A stretch of 64,000 nucleotides of DNA from Ectopseudomonas composti (GTDB lineage Bacteria > Pseudomonadota > Gammaproteobacteria > Pseudomonadales > Pseudomonadaceae). Position 1 is the stretch's first letter. Every line of letters begins with the position of its first letter. The stretch spans positions 284,061-348,060 of the forward strand of contig NZ_LSSW01000028.1 of the NCBI RefSeq assembly GCF_001567565.1, read 5' to 3'. This document shows, piece after piece, positions 1 to 10,516 of this stretch. Below the pieces are notes generated by a model. It was given only the letters and a program-made list of their open reading frames with translations. It had not been told where the DNA came from and did not search any database. Both the position numbers and the translations under genes were made by a program.

Positions 1-1210
1 TGCGTGGAGCGATGCGCAGGGTATGGACCACATGCTGGGGCTCGCTCATGTTCCACGCCACCATCAGCAGCAGCGCGGCCAGGGCCGCCATGGGCAGATA
101 GCTGAACAATGGGGCGAGCAGCAGAATCGCCGCCAGCACCACGCCTGCATGCACCAGTGCCGCCACGGGAGAAAAGGCGCCTGCCCGCACGTTGGCTGCC
201 GTGCGGGCTATGGCGGCGGTGGCGGTAATGCCGCCAAAGAAAGGAGCGGCCAGGTTGCCCAGGCCCTGGCCGATCAGTTCGGCATTGGGATCATGTTTGC
301 TGCCGGTCATGCCGTCGGCGACGACGGCGCACAGCAGTGACTCGATGGCGCCGAGCATGGCGATAGCGAAGGCCGGCGCCAGCAGCTGGCGGATCAGCTC
401 GAATGACAGCACCAGTGGTTGGCCGTCGGCGCCCGGCAGATTCCAGGGCAGCGCCAGGTCCGGCAGGAAAGGCGGGATGCCGGGATACTCGATGCCATCG
501 AGCTGATAGCTGAAGCGCTCGCCCAGCGTCGCCACATGCAGGCCCAGCTGTTCCAGGGCAAGCGCGAGCAGGGCGCCGATCGCCAGGGCGACCAGGTGCG
601 CGGGAATCTTCGGCACCAGGCGCGGCCAGATCAGCAGTGTTGCCAGGCATGCGACGCCGACCAGGCTGTCGCCAAGCTGCAGGCTGGGCAGGGCGTGAAT
701 CAACAGGTTCACCTGCTCCAGCAGGTGCTGGGGAGTGCCGGCCAGGTGCAGGCCGAACAGGTCCTTGATCTGCAGGACGGCGATGACGATGCCGATACCG
801 GCGGTAAAGCCCAGCGTCACCGGATAAGGCACGAACTCGATCAGGCGTCCGGCGCGCAGCAGACCCATGGCGATCAGGATCACGCCGGCCATCAGCGTGC
901 ACAGCAGCAATCCGCCGAGGCCGTATTGCTGAGTGATCGGCAGCAGGATCACCACGAAGGCGGCGGTGGGGCCGGATATGTTGAAGCGCGAGCCGCCGCA
1001 TAGCGCGATCAGGGGCGCGGCGATCAGCACGGTGTAGAGGCCGTGCTGCGGCGCCACGCCCACGGCGATGGCCAGCGCCATGGCCAGCGGAATGGCGATG
1101 ATGCCGACCGTCAGGCCGGCGCTGAGGTCGCCGCGCAGGGCCTTCCAGGAGTAGCCCGCGCGCAGGGTTTGGCGCCAGGCGGCGAACAGCGGTAACGATG
1201 GTCGTGACAT
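1..1210 (-). CDS. SulP family anion transporter (DauA-like), 3' part outside window
   Basis: About 403 N-terminal residues are present, beginning MSRPSLPLFAAWRQTLR; the gene runs off the left edge. The ATG at 1210 follows an AGGAAG ribosome binding site. The protein is a polytopic inner-membrane permease. Family features visible are the early LSAGLTVGIIAIPLAMALAI helix, the GLYT segment, SRFNISGPTAAFVV and the later GGITATAAIARTAANVRAG stretch, all typical of SulP/SLC26 proteins that move sulfate, bicarbonate or C4-dicarboxylates. The C-terminal STAS domain expected in this family would lie outside the window, so its presence is unknown. The substrate cannot be told from sequence. It is divergent from the small gene at 1383. 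Confidence 0.88.
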   Translation of the reverse strand, partial: MSRPSLPLFAAWRQTLRAGYSWKALRGDLSAGLTVGIIAIPLAMALAIAVGVAPQHGLYTVLIAAPLIALCGGSRFNISGPTAAFVVILLPITQQYGLGGLLLCTLMAGVILIAMGLLRAGRLIEFVPYPVTLGFTAGIGIVIAVLQIKDLFGLHLAGTPQHLLEQVNLLIHALPSLQLGDSLVGVACLATLLIWPRLVPKIPAHLVALAIGALLALALEQLGLHVATLGERFSYQLDGIEYPGIPPFLPDLALPWNLPGADGQPLVLSFELIRQLLAPAFAIAMLGAIESLLCAVVADGMTGSKHDPNAELIGQGLGNLAAPFFGGITATAAIARTAANVRAGAFSPVAALVHAGVVLAAILLLAPLFSYLPMAALAALLLMVAWNMSEPQHVVHTLRIAPR

Positions 1211-1382
1211 GCTGGCTTCCTAATGGCTTGGCGCATTATAGGGGCCAGTTTGCACGGCGCGGCATGACCTAGGTCGGCTGTCGTGTCGATTTTTCGCGTG
1301 TTAGCCTGCCGGGCTGTGCGTTGAGCCGCGCGCAGCTCGGCGGTACACTGCCGGCCCTCTGTAATGTTGGCGGGAGCGGGCG

Positions 1383-1670
1383 ATGCGTAAAGACAAGAAG
1401 CAGGTGATTGGCGAAGAAATCAGCGATGACTCGGTCAAGCTGTTCCTTGCGGTGGAACCGGCGGATGCCACGCCGCCTTCGCTGCATAAGCTGGTCAAGG
1501 CTTATCGCGGTCTGCGTGTCGATGACTTCGAGCGTTTTGTGGGTTTCTTCAAAGCCGCAGGCTACGACCTCGCGGCTACTGATGCGCAGGGCCATGACTT
1601 TATCGCGTTGATTCAGGATCAGCGCAATGCCGAGCCTTATATCGAAGTGATCAAGGCCGCTCGTGGCTGA
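1383..1670 (+). CDS. Small conserved Pseudomonas protein (PA4642 type), function unknown
   Basis: 95 residues, starting MRKDKKQVIGEEISDD, charged and soluble-looking, without signal peptide or membrane segment. The start is preceded by GGCGGGAGCGGGCG, a usable Shine-Dalgarno with GGAG. The ending YIEVIKAARG is followed directly by a terminator, so this is probably a single-gene unit. I recognise it as a short protein conserved in Pseudomonas (the P. aeruginosa PA4642 type), but no biochemical role is known to me and no catalytic motif is visible. Confidence 0.75.
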   Translation: MRKDKKQVIGEEISDDSVKLFLAVEPADATPPSLHKLVKAYRGLRVDDFERFVGFFKAAGYDLAATDAQGHDFIALIQDQRNAEPYIEVIKAARG

Positions 1671-1686
1671 CCTTCGCCGTATCGAA

Positions 1687-1720
1687 AATGCCTGCTTCCT
1701 TGCGGAGGCGGGCATTTTTT
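1687..1720 (+). terminator. Rho-independent terminator after the 1383-1670 gene
   Basis: AATGCCTGC and GGCGGGCATT arms enclose a short loop and are followed by TTTTTTAT, 17 bases after the stop codon of the upstream gene. Confidence 0.75.
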
Positions 1721-1754
1721 ATGGTTCTTCGCGTTCTCGTGGGGACGATACGCT

Positions 1755-2441
1755 TGACACCGGACTGGCAATTACGTGTTAGCTGTCGATGACCTGGCAC
1801 TCTCCATTAGCGCACGGCCTGGTCTGATGGGTTTCGCCCCTTACGGGCGACTTACTTTCTTTGCTTGTGCAAAGAAAGTAAGCAAAGAAACACACCCCTG
1901 CATACGGCCCCGGCTGCGCCGGGGTTCCCTCCTTCCATAACCGTTCCAGGGGCACGCTGCGAAGGGCCATCCCTGGCTCATCGCAGCTCTCGCGACATCC
2001 ATGTCGCTCAACCCCTTCCACGGTGATTCCACTCGGCCTCCTGAAGGGGGACTTGGGCGTCGTCTGTGAGATCGCACTTCAAGAGCAAAAGCTAAACGCT
2101 GCCGACTTTGGTCTTCCGGAGATGTCGCAAGCTCGCGACCTGGTCCCCTTCAGCAGGCCGAGTGGAGGTGTTGCGTAGGGGGCGAGCCGCATGGATGCGG
2201 CGAGAGGCTTAAAGGGCAGGGACGGCCCTTGTAAGCCGGCCCCCGGAGCAGCACTGGAACGAGGGAAGTTTCGCGTAGCGAAACCCGGATGCCGGGGTGC
2301 CCTTCTTTGGCACACCTTTCTTGGGCAAGCAAGAAAGGTGTGGCGCCCGTAAGGGGCGCAACCCAAACGCTCAGTAAACACGGTGACGGATAGTGCTAAG
2401 TCAGTAAGCGATCCGCACACAAACTTGCCAGTCCGGTGTCA
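1755..2441. repeat. 687-bp non-coding inverted-repeat element with 17-bp perfect terminal repeats
   Basis: TGACACCGGACTGGCAA at 1755-1771 is matched exactly in reverse complement at 2425-2441, with partial similarity continuing inward. Inside are two facing copies of a repeat of about 300 bp. The left copy contains CCCCTTACGGGCG, a small AAAGAAAGTAAGCAAAGAAA palindrome region, CCCCGGCTGCGCCGGGG and CCACTCGGCCTCCTGAAGGGG (2029-2049). The right copy repeats these motifs in reverse order, including TCCCCTTCAGCAGGCCGAGTGG at 2145-2166. The short reading frames inside have no ribosome binding sites and resemble the spurious proteins often called in this repeat in other proteobacteria. No transposase is encoded and no clear target duplication is seen. 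It occupies the whole gap between 1720 and 2530. Confidence 0.7.
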
Positions 2442-2532
2442 GCCCGCACTTTCCCCAAAATATGCGAAGAACCTTTTTTATGGCCTGTCATCCGTGGCGG
2501 CCACCTTTGCGCATACGGAATGCAGGGCAATA

Positions 2533-2562
2533 AAAAACCGGCCTCTAGGGCCGGTTTTTCAA
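2533..2562 (-). terminator. Terminator of rpsT (symmetrical hairpin)
   Basis: AAAACCGGCC and GGCCGGTTTT arms around TCTAG lie just beyond the rpsT stop codon; the A/T tails on both sides make it potentially bidirectional. Confidence 0.85.
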
Positions 2563-2575
2563 GAACCTGTCGCGA

Positions 2576-2854
2576 TTAGGCGGCAGCAGCTTCGCCCAGC
2601 GCCTTGATGTGCGCGTTCAGGCGGCTCTTGTGACGAGCGGCTTTGTTCTTGTGGATGATGCCTTTGTCAGCCATGCGGTCGATGACCGGAACAGCTGCGG
2701 TGTAAGCGGTTTTGGCAAGATCGAGATCTTTGGCAGCAATAGCCTTGACCACGTTCTTGATGTAGGTACGAACCATCGAGCGCAGGCTGGCGTTATGGCT
2801 ACGGCGCTTCTCAGCCTGTTTGGCGCGTTTTTTGGCAGAAGGTGAGTTGGCCAC
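2576..2854 (-). CDS. rpsT: 30S ribosomal protein S20
   Basis: A small basic protein of the 30S subunit that binds 16S rRNA. The body [20 protein letters not shown], the central [13 protein letters not shown] helix and [18 protein letters not shown] are diagnostic of S20. The best start is the GTG at 2854, which has GAGGAG 7 bases upstream and gives the usual VANSPSAKK beginning read as Met; a TTG two codons earlier is too close to the ribosome binding site. It is 92 residues from GTG, normal for the family. It is monocistronic and divergent from murJ, as in P. aeruginosa. Confidence 0.97.
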   Translation of the reverse strand: MANSPSAKKRAKQAEKRRSHNASLRSMVRTYIKNVVKAIAAKDLDLAKTAYTAAVPVIDRMADKGIIHKNKAARHKSRLNAHIKALGEAAAA

Positions 2855-3045
2855 CGTCAAGCTCCTCGAAAACTGGGGGGTTTACACAAATTAAGGCCGC
2901 GAATCATGCCGACATGACTATCAGCTGTCAAGTCCGCGGGTGCTTTTAGCTGCTGGCCTGACCAGCGGTGGCTCGCTACACTCGACGCCCTCGTTGGCGG
3001 CGGATTGTCCGCTAATGCACCTCTTTATGGAAGCTGAAATACCCC

Positions 3046-4581
3046 ATGAATCTGCTCAAGTCCCTGGCTGCCGTCAGCTCCCTGACCATGGTGTCTCGCG
3101 TGCTGGGGTTCGTGCGCGACACGATCATCGCCCGCACCTTCGGGGCTGGCGTGGCGTCGGATGCCTTCGTGGTGGCGTTCAAGTTGCCCAATCTGCTTCG
3201 CCGCATCTTCGCCGAAGGCGCCTTCTCCCAGGCCTTCGTGCCCATTCTGGCCGAATACAAGATGCAGCAGGGCGAGGAGGCGACGCGCACCTTCATCGCC
3301 TACGTTTGCGGTTTGCTGACCCTGGTGCTGGCGTTGGTCACGGCGCTTGGCGTGCTGGCCGCTCCCTGGATCGTCTGGGCCACGGCGCCAGGTTTTGCCG
3401 ATGAGGCGCAGCGCTTCGAGCTGACGGTCGACCTGCTGCGGGTGACCTTTCCTTATATATTGCTGATCTCCCTGTCATCGCTGGCTGGCGCCATCCTCAA
3501 TACCTGGAACCGCTTCTCGGTGCCGGCATTCGTACCGACCCTGCTCAACGTCAGCATGATCGTCTTCGCGCTGTTCCTGACGCCTTATTTCGACCCACCC
3601 ATCATGGCCCTGGGGTGGGCGGTGCTGGTCGGCGGTCTGGCTCAACTGCTCTGGCAGCTGCCACACCTGAAGAAGATCGGCATGCTGGTGCTGCCGAGGC
3701 TGAATTTCGGTGACATGGGCGTCTGGCGTGTGCTCAAGCAGATGGGGCCGGCGATCTTCGGGGTGTCGGTGAGCCAGATTTCGCTGATCATCAACACCAT
3801 CTTCGCCTCCTTCCTGGTGGCGGGCTCGGTGTCCTGGATGTATTACGCCGATCGCCTGATGGAGCTGCCATCGGGCGTGCTGGGCGTGGCGCTGGGCACC
3901 ATCCTGTTGCCGGCTCTTTCCAAGACCTATGCCAGTCGTGATCGCGAGGAATATCGCCGTCTGCTCGATTGGGGCCTGCGCCTGTGCTTCTTGCTGGTAC
4001 TGCCCAGTGCGCTGGCGCTGGCGGTGCTGGCCGAGGCGCTGACCGTGTCGCTGTTCCAGTACGGCAAGTTCACTGCCACTGATGCCGTGATGACCCAGCA
4101 GGCGCTGATCGCCTACTCCATCGGCCTGCTCGGCATCATTCTGGTGAAGATTCTCGCGCCCGGTTTCTATGCTCAGCAGAACATCAAGACACCGGTGAAG
4201 ATCGCTGTCGTGACCCTGGTGTTCACCCAACTGATGAACCTGGTGCTGATCGGTCCGCTGGCTCATGCTGGTCTGGCGCTGGCGATCAGCCTGGCGGCCT
4301 GTCTCAACGCCGGCCTGCTCTACTGGCAGCTGCGCCGTGCCGATATCTTCCAGCCGCTGCCGGGCTGGGGCGTGTTCCTGTTCAAGCTGGCGGTGGCGGT
4401 GGTGGTGATGGTCGCCGTGCTGCTGGGCCTGCTGCAGATCATGCCGGCCTGGGCGGAAGGGGAGATGTTCGTGCGTCTGCTGCGCCTCGGCGCGCTGGTG
4501 GCGGCTGGCCTGGTCGCCTACTTCGGCATGCTGCTGCTGCTGGGCTTCCGTCCTCGCGACTTTGCCCGTCGGGCTTTGTAG
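3046..4581 (+). CDS. murJ: Lipid II flippase MurJ (MviN)
   Basis: 511 residues of an inner-membrane MOP-family flippase that moves lipid II across the membrane for peptidoglycan synthesis. [19 protein letters not shown], the [15 protein letters not shown] segment and the [15 protein letters not shown] segment are the conserved beginning of MurJ; about 14 hydrophobic helices follow. The length fits the family. It is the first gene of a run in which ribF follows after 78 bp and ileS, lspA and fkpB overlap, the same order as in P. aeruginosa. Confidence 0.96.
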   Translation: MNLLKSLAAVSSLTMVSRVLGFVRDTIIARTFGAGVASDAFVVAFKLPNLLRRIFAEGAFSQAFVPILAEYKMQQGEEATRTFIAYVCGLLTLVLALVTALGVLAAPWIVWATAPGFADEAQRFELTVDLLRVTFPYILLISLSSLAGAILNTWNRFSVPAFVPTLLNVSMIVFALFLTPYFDPPIMALGWAVLVGGLAQLLWQLPHLKKIGMLVLPRLNFGDMGVWRVLKQMGPAIFGVSVSQISLIINTIFASFLVAGSVSWMYYADRLMELPSGVLGVALGTILLPALSKTYASRDREEYRRLLDWGLRLCFLLVLPSALALAVLAEALTVSLFQYGKFTATDAVMTQQALIAYSIGLLGIILVKILAPGFYAQQNIKTPVKIAVVTLVFTQLMNLVLIGPLAHAGLALAISLAACLNAGLLYWQLRRADIFQPLPGWGVFLFKLAVAVVVMVAVLLGLLQIMPAWAEGEMFVRLLRLGALVAAGLVAYFGMLLLLGFRPRDFARRAL

Positions 4582-4659
4582 GGTTCCTGGCGTCGCGATG
4601 CCTGTTGTGCATGGCGCGCTGTGCGTATAATCGGCCACTTTGTGAACAAGAAGCGTGCT

Positions 4660-5610
4660 ATGCAGCTGGTTCGAGGTCTTCATAACCTGCAGCCCCAGGC
4701 GCGGGGCTGTGTGGTCACCATCGGTAATTTCGACGGCGTTCATCGTGGGCACCAGGCCATTCTGGCGCGCCTGCGTGAGCGCGCCGCGGAATTGGCCGTG
4801 CCCAGTTGCGTGGTGATCTTCGAGCCTCAGCCACGTGAGTTCTTCGGCCCGGACACCGCTCCGGCGCGCCTGACTCGTCTGCGCGACAAGCTTGCTCTGC
4901 TGGCTGCCGAAGGCGTCGACATGGTGCTGTGCCTGGCGTTCAACCGCCGGCTGCGGGAGTTGTCTGCGGCCGAGTTCGTGCAGCGCGTGCTGGTCGATGG
5001 GCTCAAGGTCAAGGACCTGGAGATCGGCGACGATTTCCGCTTCGGTTGCGACCGGGCCGGTGACTTCGAATTTCTCAAGGCGGCTGGAATGCGTCATGGC
5101 TTCAGTGTCGATGCCTCGACCACGGTTGAGGTTCGCGGTGGCCGGGTCAGCAGCACCCGTGTGCGCCAGGCGCTGGCTGATGGCGATTTCGACTTGGCTG
5201 AAGCCTTGCTCGGTCGGCCGTTTCGCATCGCCGGGCGCGTATTGCACGGGCAGAAGCTCGGCCGCCAGCTCGATGCTCCGACTGCCAATATCCAGCTCAA
5301 GCGGCGCAAGGTGCCGCTGACCGGCGTCTACCTGGTGAGCTGTGAGATCGATGGCGTGATTCAACCGGGCGTCGCCAATATCGGCGTGCGACCCAGCGTT
5401 GCCGGTGACGGCAGTGCCCATCTGGAAGTGCACCTTCTGGATTTTGCCGGCGACCTGTATGGCCGGCGCCTCTCGGTGGCTTTCCACCACAAGCTGCGTG
5501 ATGAGCAGCGTTTCGCCTCGCTGGAGGCTTTGAAGGCGGCGATTGCCGCCGATATTGCAACTGCCCGTGAATATTGGCAGAGCCACTCGCTGATGAAGAG
5601 TCCGACATGA
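4660..5610 (+). CDS. ribF: Bifunctional riboflavin kinase / FAD synthetase
   Basis: Makes FMN from riboflavin and then FAD. The N-terminal nucleotidyltransferase domain shows [17 protein letters not shown] (about residues 19-35) and [12 protein letters not shown]; the C-terminal flavokinase domain shows the PTANI motif and GVYLV. The start [10 protein letters not shown] at 4660 is chosen over an in-frame codon 39 bases upstream because it matches the usual RibF beginning. 316 residues, normal for the family. Its TGA overlaps the ATG of ileS (ATGA), implying translational coupling. Confidence 0.96.
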   Translation: MQLVRGLHNLQPQARGCVVTIGNFDGVHRGHQAILARLRERAAELAVPSCVVIFEPQPREFFGPDTAPARLTRLRDKLALLAAEGVDMVLCLAFNRRLRELSAAEFVQRVLVDGLKVKDLEIGDDFRFGCDRAGDFEFLKAAGMRHGFSVDASTTVEVRGGRVSSTRVRQALADGDFDLAEALLGRPFRIAGRVLHGQKLGRQLDAPTANIQLKRRKVPLTGVYLVSCEIDGVIQPGVANIGVRPSVAGDGSAHLEVHLLDFAGDLYGRRLSVAFHHKLRDEQRFASLEALKAAIAADIATAREYWQSHSLMKSPT

Positions 5611-8441
5611 CCGATTACAAAGCCACGCTGAACCTGCCCGATACCCCCTTCCCGATGAAGGCTGGCCTGCCGCAACGCGAGCCGCAGACCCTGCAGCGCT
5701 GGATTGATATTGGCCTGTACGAGAAGCTGCGCAAGGCGGGCGAGGGGCGTCCGAAGTTCATCCTGCACGATGGCCCGCCCTACGCCAACGGCAGCATTCA
5801 CATCGGCCACGCGCTGAACAAGATCCTCAAGGACATCATCACCCGTTCCAAGACCATGGCCGGCTTCGACGCGCCGTACGTGCCGGGTTGGGACTGCCAT
5901 GGCCTGCCGATCGAGCACAAGGTCGAAACCACCTTCGGCAAGAACCAGCCGGCGGATCTGACCCGCGAGCGCTGCCGCACCTACGCGGCCGAGCAGGTGG
6001 AAGAGCAGAAGGCCAACTTCATCCGTCTCGGTGTGTTGGGCGACTGGAACAACCCGTACCTGACCATGAACTTCGCCAACGAGGCCGGCGAAATCCGCGC
6101 CCTGGCGGAAATGGTCAAGAATGGTTTCGTGTTCAAGGGCCTCAAGCCGGTCAACTTCTGCTTCGATTGCGGCTCGGCACTGGCCGAGGCCGAAGTCGAG
6201 TATATGGACAAGAAGTCCGAAGCCATCGACGTCGCCTTCCCGGTCGCCGATGCCGACAAGCTGGCCGCTGCCTTCGGTCTGGCCAGCCTGAGCAAGCCGG
6301 CCTCCATCGTCATCTGGACCACCACGCCCTGGACCATCCCGGCCAACCAGGCGCTGAACGTACACCCGGAATTCACCTACGCCCTGGTCGACGTTGGTGA
6401 TCGCCTGCTGCTGCTGGCCGAAGAGATGGTCGAAAGCTGCCTGCAGCGCTACGACCTGCTGGGCGAGGTGATTGCCACCGCGCCGGGCGCGTCGCTGGAC
6501 CTGATCAACTTCCGTCACCCGCTGTATGAGCGGCTGTCGCCGATCTACCTGGCCGACTACGTCGAGCTGGGTGCTGGTACCGGTATCGTTCACTCCGCGC
6601 CGGCCTACGGCGAGGACGACTTCCGTACCTGCAAGGCGTACGGCATGAGCAACGACGACATTCTCAATCCGGTGCAGAGCAACGGCGTGTACGCCGAGTC
6701 GCTGCCGTTCTTCGGCGGCCAGTTCATCTGGAAGGCCAACCCGGCCATCGTCGCCAAGCTCGAAGAAGTCGGAGCGCTGCTCAAGCACGCCACCATCAGC
6801 CACAGCTACATGCACTGCTGGCGCCACAAGACGCCGTTGATCTACCGCGCCACCGCGCAGTGGTTCGTCGGCATGGACAGCCAGCCGAAGGAGGGCGGCA
6901 CCCTGCGTGAGCGCTCCCTGGCAGCCATCGAGGAAACCAAGTTCGTCCCGGCCTGGGGCCAGGCGCGCCTGCACAGCATGATCGCCGGTCGTCCGGACTG
7001 GTGCATCTCGCGTCAGCGTAACTGGGGCGTGCCGATCCCGTTCTTCACTCACAAGGAGAGCGGCGAGCTGCACCCGCGTACCGTCGAGCTGATGGAGGAA
7101 GTCGCCAAGCGCGTCGAGCAAGAAGGCATCGAAGCCTGGTTCAAGCTGGACGCCGCCGAGCTGCTGGGCGCCGAGGCTGACCAGTACGACAAGAGCCGCG
7201 ACACCCTGGACGTGTGGTTCGATTCCGGTACCACTCACTGGCACGTGCTGCGCGGCTCACACGCTGACCTGGCGCATAGCAGCGGTCCGGTGGCTGACCT
7301 CTATCTGGAAGGCTCCGACCAGCACCGTGGCTGGTTCCACTCGTCCCTGCTGACCGGCTGCGCCATCGACGGCCACGCGCCGTACAAGGAACTGCTGACC
7401 CACGGCTTCACCGTCGACGAGCAGGGCCGCAAGCAGTCCAAGTCCCTCGGCAACGTGGTTGCGCCGCAGAAGGTCATCGACAGCATGGGCGCCGACATCC
7501 TGCGCCTGTGGGTGGCCTCGACCGACTACTCCGGCGAAATGGCCGTCTCCGACCAGATCCTGCAGCGCAGTGCCGACGCCTACCGCCGCATTCGTAACAC
7601 CGCGCGCTTCATGTTGGCCAACCTCAATGGTTTCAACCCGGCTACCGACCTGCTGCCGGCCGAGCAGATGCTCGATCTGGACCGCTGGGCCGTCGACGCC
7701 ACCGCGCGTCTGCAGGACGAGCTGACCGAGGCCTACGGCGAGTACCGCTTCTGGAACGTGTATTCCAAGGTGCACAACTTCTGCGTGCAGGAGCTGGGCG
7801 GCTTCTATCTGGACATCATCAAGGACCGCCAGTACACCACCGCGCCGGACAGCATCGCCCGCCGTTCCTGCCAGAGTGCGCTGTTCCACATCTGCGAGGC
7901 GCTGGTGCGCTGGGTGGCGCCGATCCTGGCGTTCACCGCCGAGGAAATCTGGCAGTTCCTGCCGGGTGAGCGCGCCGAGTCGGTGATGCTGGCCACCTGG
8001 TACGAAAACCTGGCGCGTCTGCCGCAAGGCTTCGAGCTGGACAACGCCTATTGGGAGCGCGTCATGGCGGTCAAGGGCGCGGTCAACAAGGAGCTGGAGG
8101 CCATGCGTGCGAGCAAGGCCATCGGTGCCAGCCTGCAGGCGGAAGTCACCCTGTTCAGTGACGACGCCCTGAGCGGCGATCTGGCCAAGCTCGGTGACGA
8201 GCTGCGCTTCGCGCTGATCACCTCGGCTGCTGCCACCGCGCCCCTGGCGGATGCGCCGGCCGATGCCGTCGCCACCGAGGTGCCGGGTTTGAAGCTGAAG
8301 ATCGTCAAGTCCGCGCATGCCAAGTGCGGTCGTTGCTGGCACCTGCGCGCCGACGTCGGCAGCCACGCCGCGCATCCGGAGCTGTGCAGCCGCTGCGTGA
8401 GCAACATCGAGGGTGACGGTGAGGTGCGCAAGCATGCCTGA
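5607..8441 (+). CDS. ileS: Isoleucyl-tRNA synthetase (class I)
   Basis: 944 residues that charge tRNA-Ile. Visible are the HIGH signature in [11 protein letters not shown] (about residue 63), the CP1 editing domain with [12 protein letters not shown], the [15 protein letters not shown] region, the second signature written KQSKS in [10 protein letters not shown], and a C-terminal zinc knuckle with two CxxC pairs (CGRCW and CSRC). The start [17 protein letters not shown] overlaps the ribF stop. The Met-to-Gln change in KMSKS is the only oddity; the rest looks intact. The size and class suggest the mupirocin-sensitive bacterial type, by inference only. Confidence 0.97.
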   Translation: MTDYKATLNLPDTPFPMKAGLPQREPQTLQRWIDIGLYEKLRKAGEGRPKFILHDGPPYANGSIHIGHALNKILKDIITRSKTMAGFDAPYVPGWDCHGLPIEHKVETTFGKNQPADLTRERCRTYAAEQVEEQKANFIRLGVLGDWNNPYLTMNFANEAGEIRALAEMVKNGFVFKGLKPVNFCFDCGSALAEAEVEYMDKKSEAIDVAFPVADADKLAAAFGLASLSKPASIVIWTTTPWTIPANQALNVHPEFTYALVDVGDRLLLLAEEMVESCLQRYDLLGEVIATAPGASLDLINFRHPLYERLSPIYLADYVELGAGTGIVHSAPAYGEDDFRTCKAYGMSNDDILNPVQSNGVYAESLPFFGGQFIWKANPAIVAKLEEVGALLKHATISHSYMHCWRHKTPLIYRATAQWFVGMDSQPKEGGTLRERSLAAIEETKFVPAWGQARLHSMIAGRPDWCISRQRNWGVPIPFFTHKESGELHPRTVELMEEVAKRVEQEGIEAWFKLDAAELLGAEADQYDKSRDTLDVWFDSGTTHWHVLRGSHADLAHSSGPVADLYLEGSDQHRGWFHSSLLTGCAIDGHAPYKELLTHGFTVDEQGRKQSKSLGNVVAPQKVIDSMGADILRLWVASTDYSGEMAVSDQILQRSADAYRRIRNTARFMLANLNGFNPATDLLPAEQMLDLDRWAVDATARLQDELTEAYGEYRFWNVYSKVHNFCVQELGGFYLDIIKDRQYTTAPDSIARRSCQSALFHICEALVRWVAPILAFTAEEIWQFLPGERAESVMLATWYENLARLPQGFELDNAYWERVMAVKGAVNKELEAMRASKAIGASLQAEVTLFSDDALSGDLAKLGDELRFALITSAAATAPLADAPADAVATEVPGLKLKIVKSAHAKCGRCWHLRADVGSHAAHPELCSRCVSNIEGDGEVRKHA

Positions 8442-8943
8442 TACCTCGCGCTTCGGGCACTTGCCCTGGCTGTTGCTGAGTGTGCTGATTCTGGTCGTCG
8501 ACCGCGTCAGCAAGGACTTCTTCGAAGGCAGTTTGAGCATGTACCAGCGTATTCAGGTCATCCCTGATTACTTCGACTGGACCCTGGCCTACAACACCGG
8601 CGCGGCATTCAGCTTCCTGGCCGATGCCGATGGTTGGCAGCGTTGGTTCTTCGCCGCCATCGCGGTGGTGGTCAGCGTGGTGCTGGTGGTCTGGCTCAAA
8701 CGCCTCAAGCGCCACGAGACCCTGTTGGCCGTGGCGTTGGCCATGGTCCTGGGCGGTGCGTTGGGTAATCTGTACGACCGCGTGGTGCTCGGTCACGTGG
8801 TCGATTTCATCCTGGTGCACTGGCAGAACCGTTGGTATTTCCCGGCGTTCAATCTCGCCGATAGCTTCATCACCATCGGCGCCATCCTGCTGGCGCTGGA
8901 TATGTTCAAGAGCGACAAGTCCGCGAAGGAGGCTGCGCAATGA
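8434..8943 (+). CDS. lspA: Lipoprotein signal peptidase (signal peptidase II)
   Basis: A 169-residue inner-membrane aspartyl protease that cleaves prolipoprotein signal peptides before the lipidated cysteine. Four hydrophobic segments are seen; the catalytic motifs are [15 protein letters not shown] and FNLADSFI. The ATG at 8434 overlaps the end of ileS by 8 bp, the common ileS-lspA arrangement, and its stop overlaps the start of fkpB. Confidence 0.97.
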   Translation: MPDTSRFGHLPWLLLSVLILVVDRVSKDFFEGSLSMYQRIQVIPDYFDWTLAYNTGAAFSFLADADGWQRWFFAAIAVVVSVVLVVWLKRLKRHETLLAVALAMVLGGALGNLYDRVVLGHVVDFILVHWQNRWYFPAFNLADSFITIGAILLALDMFKSDKSAKEAAQ

Positions 8944-9377
8944 CAGACGTACGCATCGGTCCGGACAGGGAAGTGACCCTGCATTTCGCCCTCAAGCTGG
9001 AGAACGGCGATGTGGTCGACAGTACGTTCGACAAGCAGCCGGCGACCTTCAAGGTTGGCGATGGCAATCTGCTGCCTGGTTTCGAACAGGCGCTGTATGG
9101 CTTCAAGGCCGGCGACAAGCGCAGCGTGCAGGTTCAGCCGGAGCAGGGCTTCGGCCAGCCCAACCCACAGAACGTGCAGATCATGCCGCGCAGCCAGTTC
9201 GAGGGCATGGAGCTTTCCGAAGGGTTGCTGGTGATCTTCAACGATGCCGCCAATACCGAGCTACCCGGTGTGGTCAAGGCGTTCGATGACAAGCAGGTCA
9301 CCATCGACTTCAACCATCCGCTGGCCGGCAAGGTGCTGCAGTTCGATGTAGAAATCATCGAGGTCAAAGCGCTCTGA
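8940..9377 (+). CDS. fkpB: FKBP-type peptidyl-prolyl cis-trans isomerase (SlpA/FkpB)
   Basis: 145 residues. TLHFALKLENGDVVDSTF, the GDGNLLPGFEQALYG segment and FNHPLAGKVLQFDVEI are typical of the SlyD/FkpB group, with the insert-in-flap domain between. No signal peptide, so probably cytoplasmic. The ATGA overlap with lspA and the following ispH match the lspA-fkpB-ispH order known from E. coli and Pseudomonas. The histidine-rich metal-binding tail of SlyD is absent, which supports FkpB. Confidence 0.93.
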   Translation: MTDVRIGPDREVTLHFALKLENGDVVDSTFDKQPATFKVGDGNLLPGFEQALYGFKAGDKRSVQVQPEQGFGQPNPQNVQIMPRSQFEGMELSEGLLVIFNDAANTELPGVVKAFDDKQVTIDFNHPLAGKVLQFDVEIIEVKAL

Positions 9378-9393
9378 CCTGCACCGCCGCTCC

Positions 9394-9417
9394 GTAGGAG
9401 CGGCTTCAGCCGCGAAG
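9394..9417. repeat. REP element, single copy
   Basis: GTAGGAGCGGCTTCAGCCGC followed by GAAG, the common Pseudomonas REP core, in the 137-bp fkpB-ispH gap. It recurs near 26231, 31581, 39925 and 54375. Confidence 0.85.
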
Positions 9418-9514
9418 CTCTTCTTGCAGCCTGCACTGATCCCGCGCAGGCTGTATCTTCCGGGATCGACTCCGCATGTCTTTGCGATCCCCGATCAATA
9501 CCGAGACAGCCAGC

Positions 9515-10459
9515 ATGCATATCAAACTCGCCAATCCCCGCGGTTTCTGCGCCGGCGTTGACCGCGCCATCGAAATCGTCAACCGCGCCCTGGAAGTATT
9601 CGGCCCGCCCATCTACGTGCGTCATGAAGTGGTGCACAACAAGTTCGTGGTCGAGGACCTGCGCGCCCGCGGCGCGGTGTTCGTCGAAGAGCTGGACCAG
9701 GTACCGGACGACGTCATCGTCATCTTCAGTGCCCACGGCGTCTCCAAGGCCGTGCGCGACGAGGCCGAGCGCCGTGGCCTTAAGGTCTTCGACGCCACCT
9801 GTCCGCTAGTCACCAAGGTGCATATGGAAGTGGTGCGCTACAGCCGCGAGGGGCGTGAGTGCATCCTCATCGGTCACGAAGGCCACCCGGAAGTCGAAGG
9901 CACCATGGGCCAGTACGACGCCAGCAATGGCGGCGCTATCTATCTGGTGGAAGACGAGGCGGACGTCGCCGAGCTGCAGGTGCGCAACCCTGAGAACCTG
10001 GCGTTCGTCACCCAGACCACTCTGTCCATGGATGACACCAGCAAGGTGATCGACGCCCTGCGCGCCAAGTTTCCCGCCATCGGCGGCCCGCGCAAGGACG
10101 ATATCTGCTACGCCACGCAGAACCGCCAGGACGCGGTCAAACAGCTCGCCAGCGAATGCGACGTGCTGCTGGTGGTCGGCAGCCCCAACAGCTCCAACTC
10201 CAACCGCCTGCGTGAGCTGGCCGAGCGTATGGGCACGCCGGCCTATCTGATCGACGGCGCCGAAGACATGCGTGCCGAGTGGTTCGAAGGTATGAAGGGT
10301 ATTGGCATTACCGCTGGCGCCTCAGCCCCGGAGGTTTTGGTACGCGGCGTGGTGGAACAGCTGCGTGCGTGGGGGGCGGCGGGGGAGACGGAACTGGATG
10401 GGCGGCCGGAGAACATTACGTTCTCGATGCCGAAGGAGTTGAGGGTTAAGCACGTTTAG
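9515..10459 (+). CDS. ispH: 4-hydroxy-3-methylbut-2-enyl diphosphate reductase
   Basis: The last enzyme of the MEP isoprenoid pathway, a cytoplasmic 4Fe-4S protein making IPP and DMAPP. The three iron-sulfur cysteines are in [22 protein letters not shown] and ICYATQNRQ; substrate motifs [23 protein letters not shown] and the [10 protein letters not shown] segment are present. 314 residues from [12 protein letters not shown], the usual LytB beginning. An in-frame upstream ATG at 9476 would add 13 atypical residues and was not chosen. Confidence 0.97.
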   Translation: MHIKLANPRGFCAGVDRAIEIVNRALEVFGPPIYVRHEVVHNKFVVEDLRARGAVFVEELDQVPDDVIVIFSAHGVSKAVRDEAERRGLKVFDATCPLVTKVHMEVVRYSREGRECILIGHEGHPEVEGTMGQYDASNGGAIYLVEDEADVAELQVRNPENLAFVTQTTLSMDDTSKVIDALRAKFPAIGGPRKDDICYATQNRQDAVKQLASECDVLLVVGSPNSSNSNRLRELAERMGTPAYLIDGAEDMRAEWFEGMKGIGITAGASAPEVLVRGVVEQLRAWGAAGETELDGRPENITFSMPKELRVKHV

Positions 10460-10477
10460 ATATTGGTATAGAAACAG

Positions 10478-10507
10478 CAAAAAACCGGCTAGAAGCCGGT
10501 TTTTTAT
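10478..10507. terminator. Bidirectional terminator between ispH and pilE
   Basis: AAAAAACCGGCT and AGCCGGTTTTTT arms around a 2-3 base loop lie 18 bases after the ispH stop and 10 bases from the pilE stop, so one hairpin can end both convergent transcripts. Confidence 0.85.
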
Positions 10508-10516
10508 TTTGCTTGT

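Noticed and set aside
1779..2420. Several minus-strand reading frames of 60-113 codons
   Set aside because: They lie within the inverted-repeat element, lack ribosome binding sites and mirror each other as repeat translations.
3475..5586. 703-codon minus-strand frame opposite murJ and ribF
   Set aside because: Low-complexity, Gln/His/Arg-rich composition typical of an antisense shadow in GC-rich DNA; the plus-strand genes are certain.
5361..7244. 627-codon minus-strand frame opposite ribF/ileS
   Set aside because: Antisense shadow of ileS without recognisable domains.
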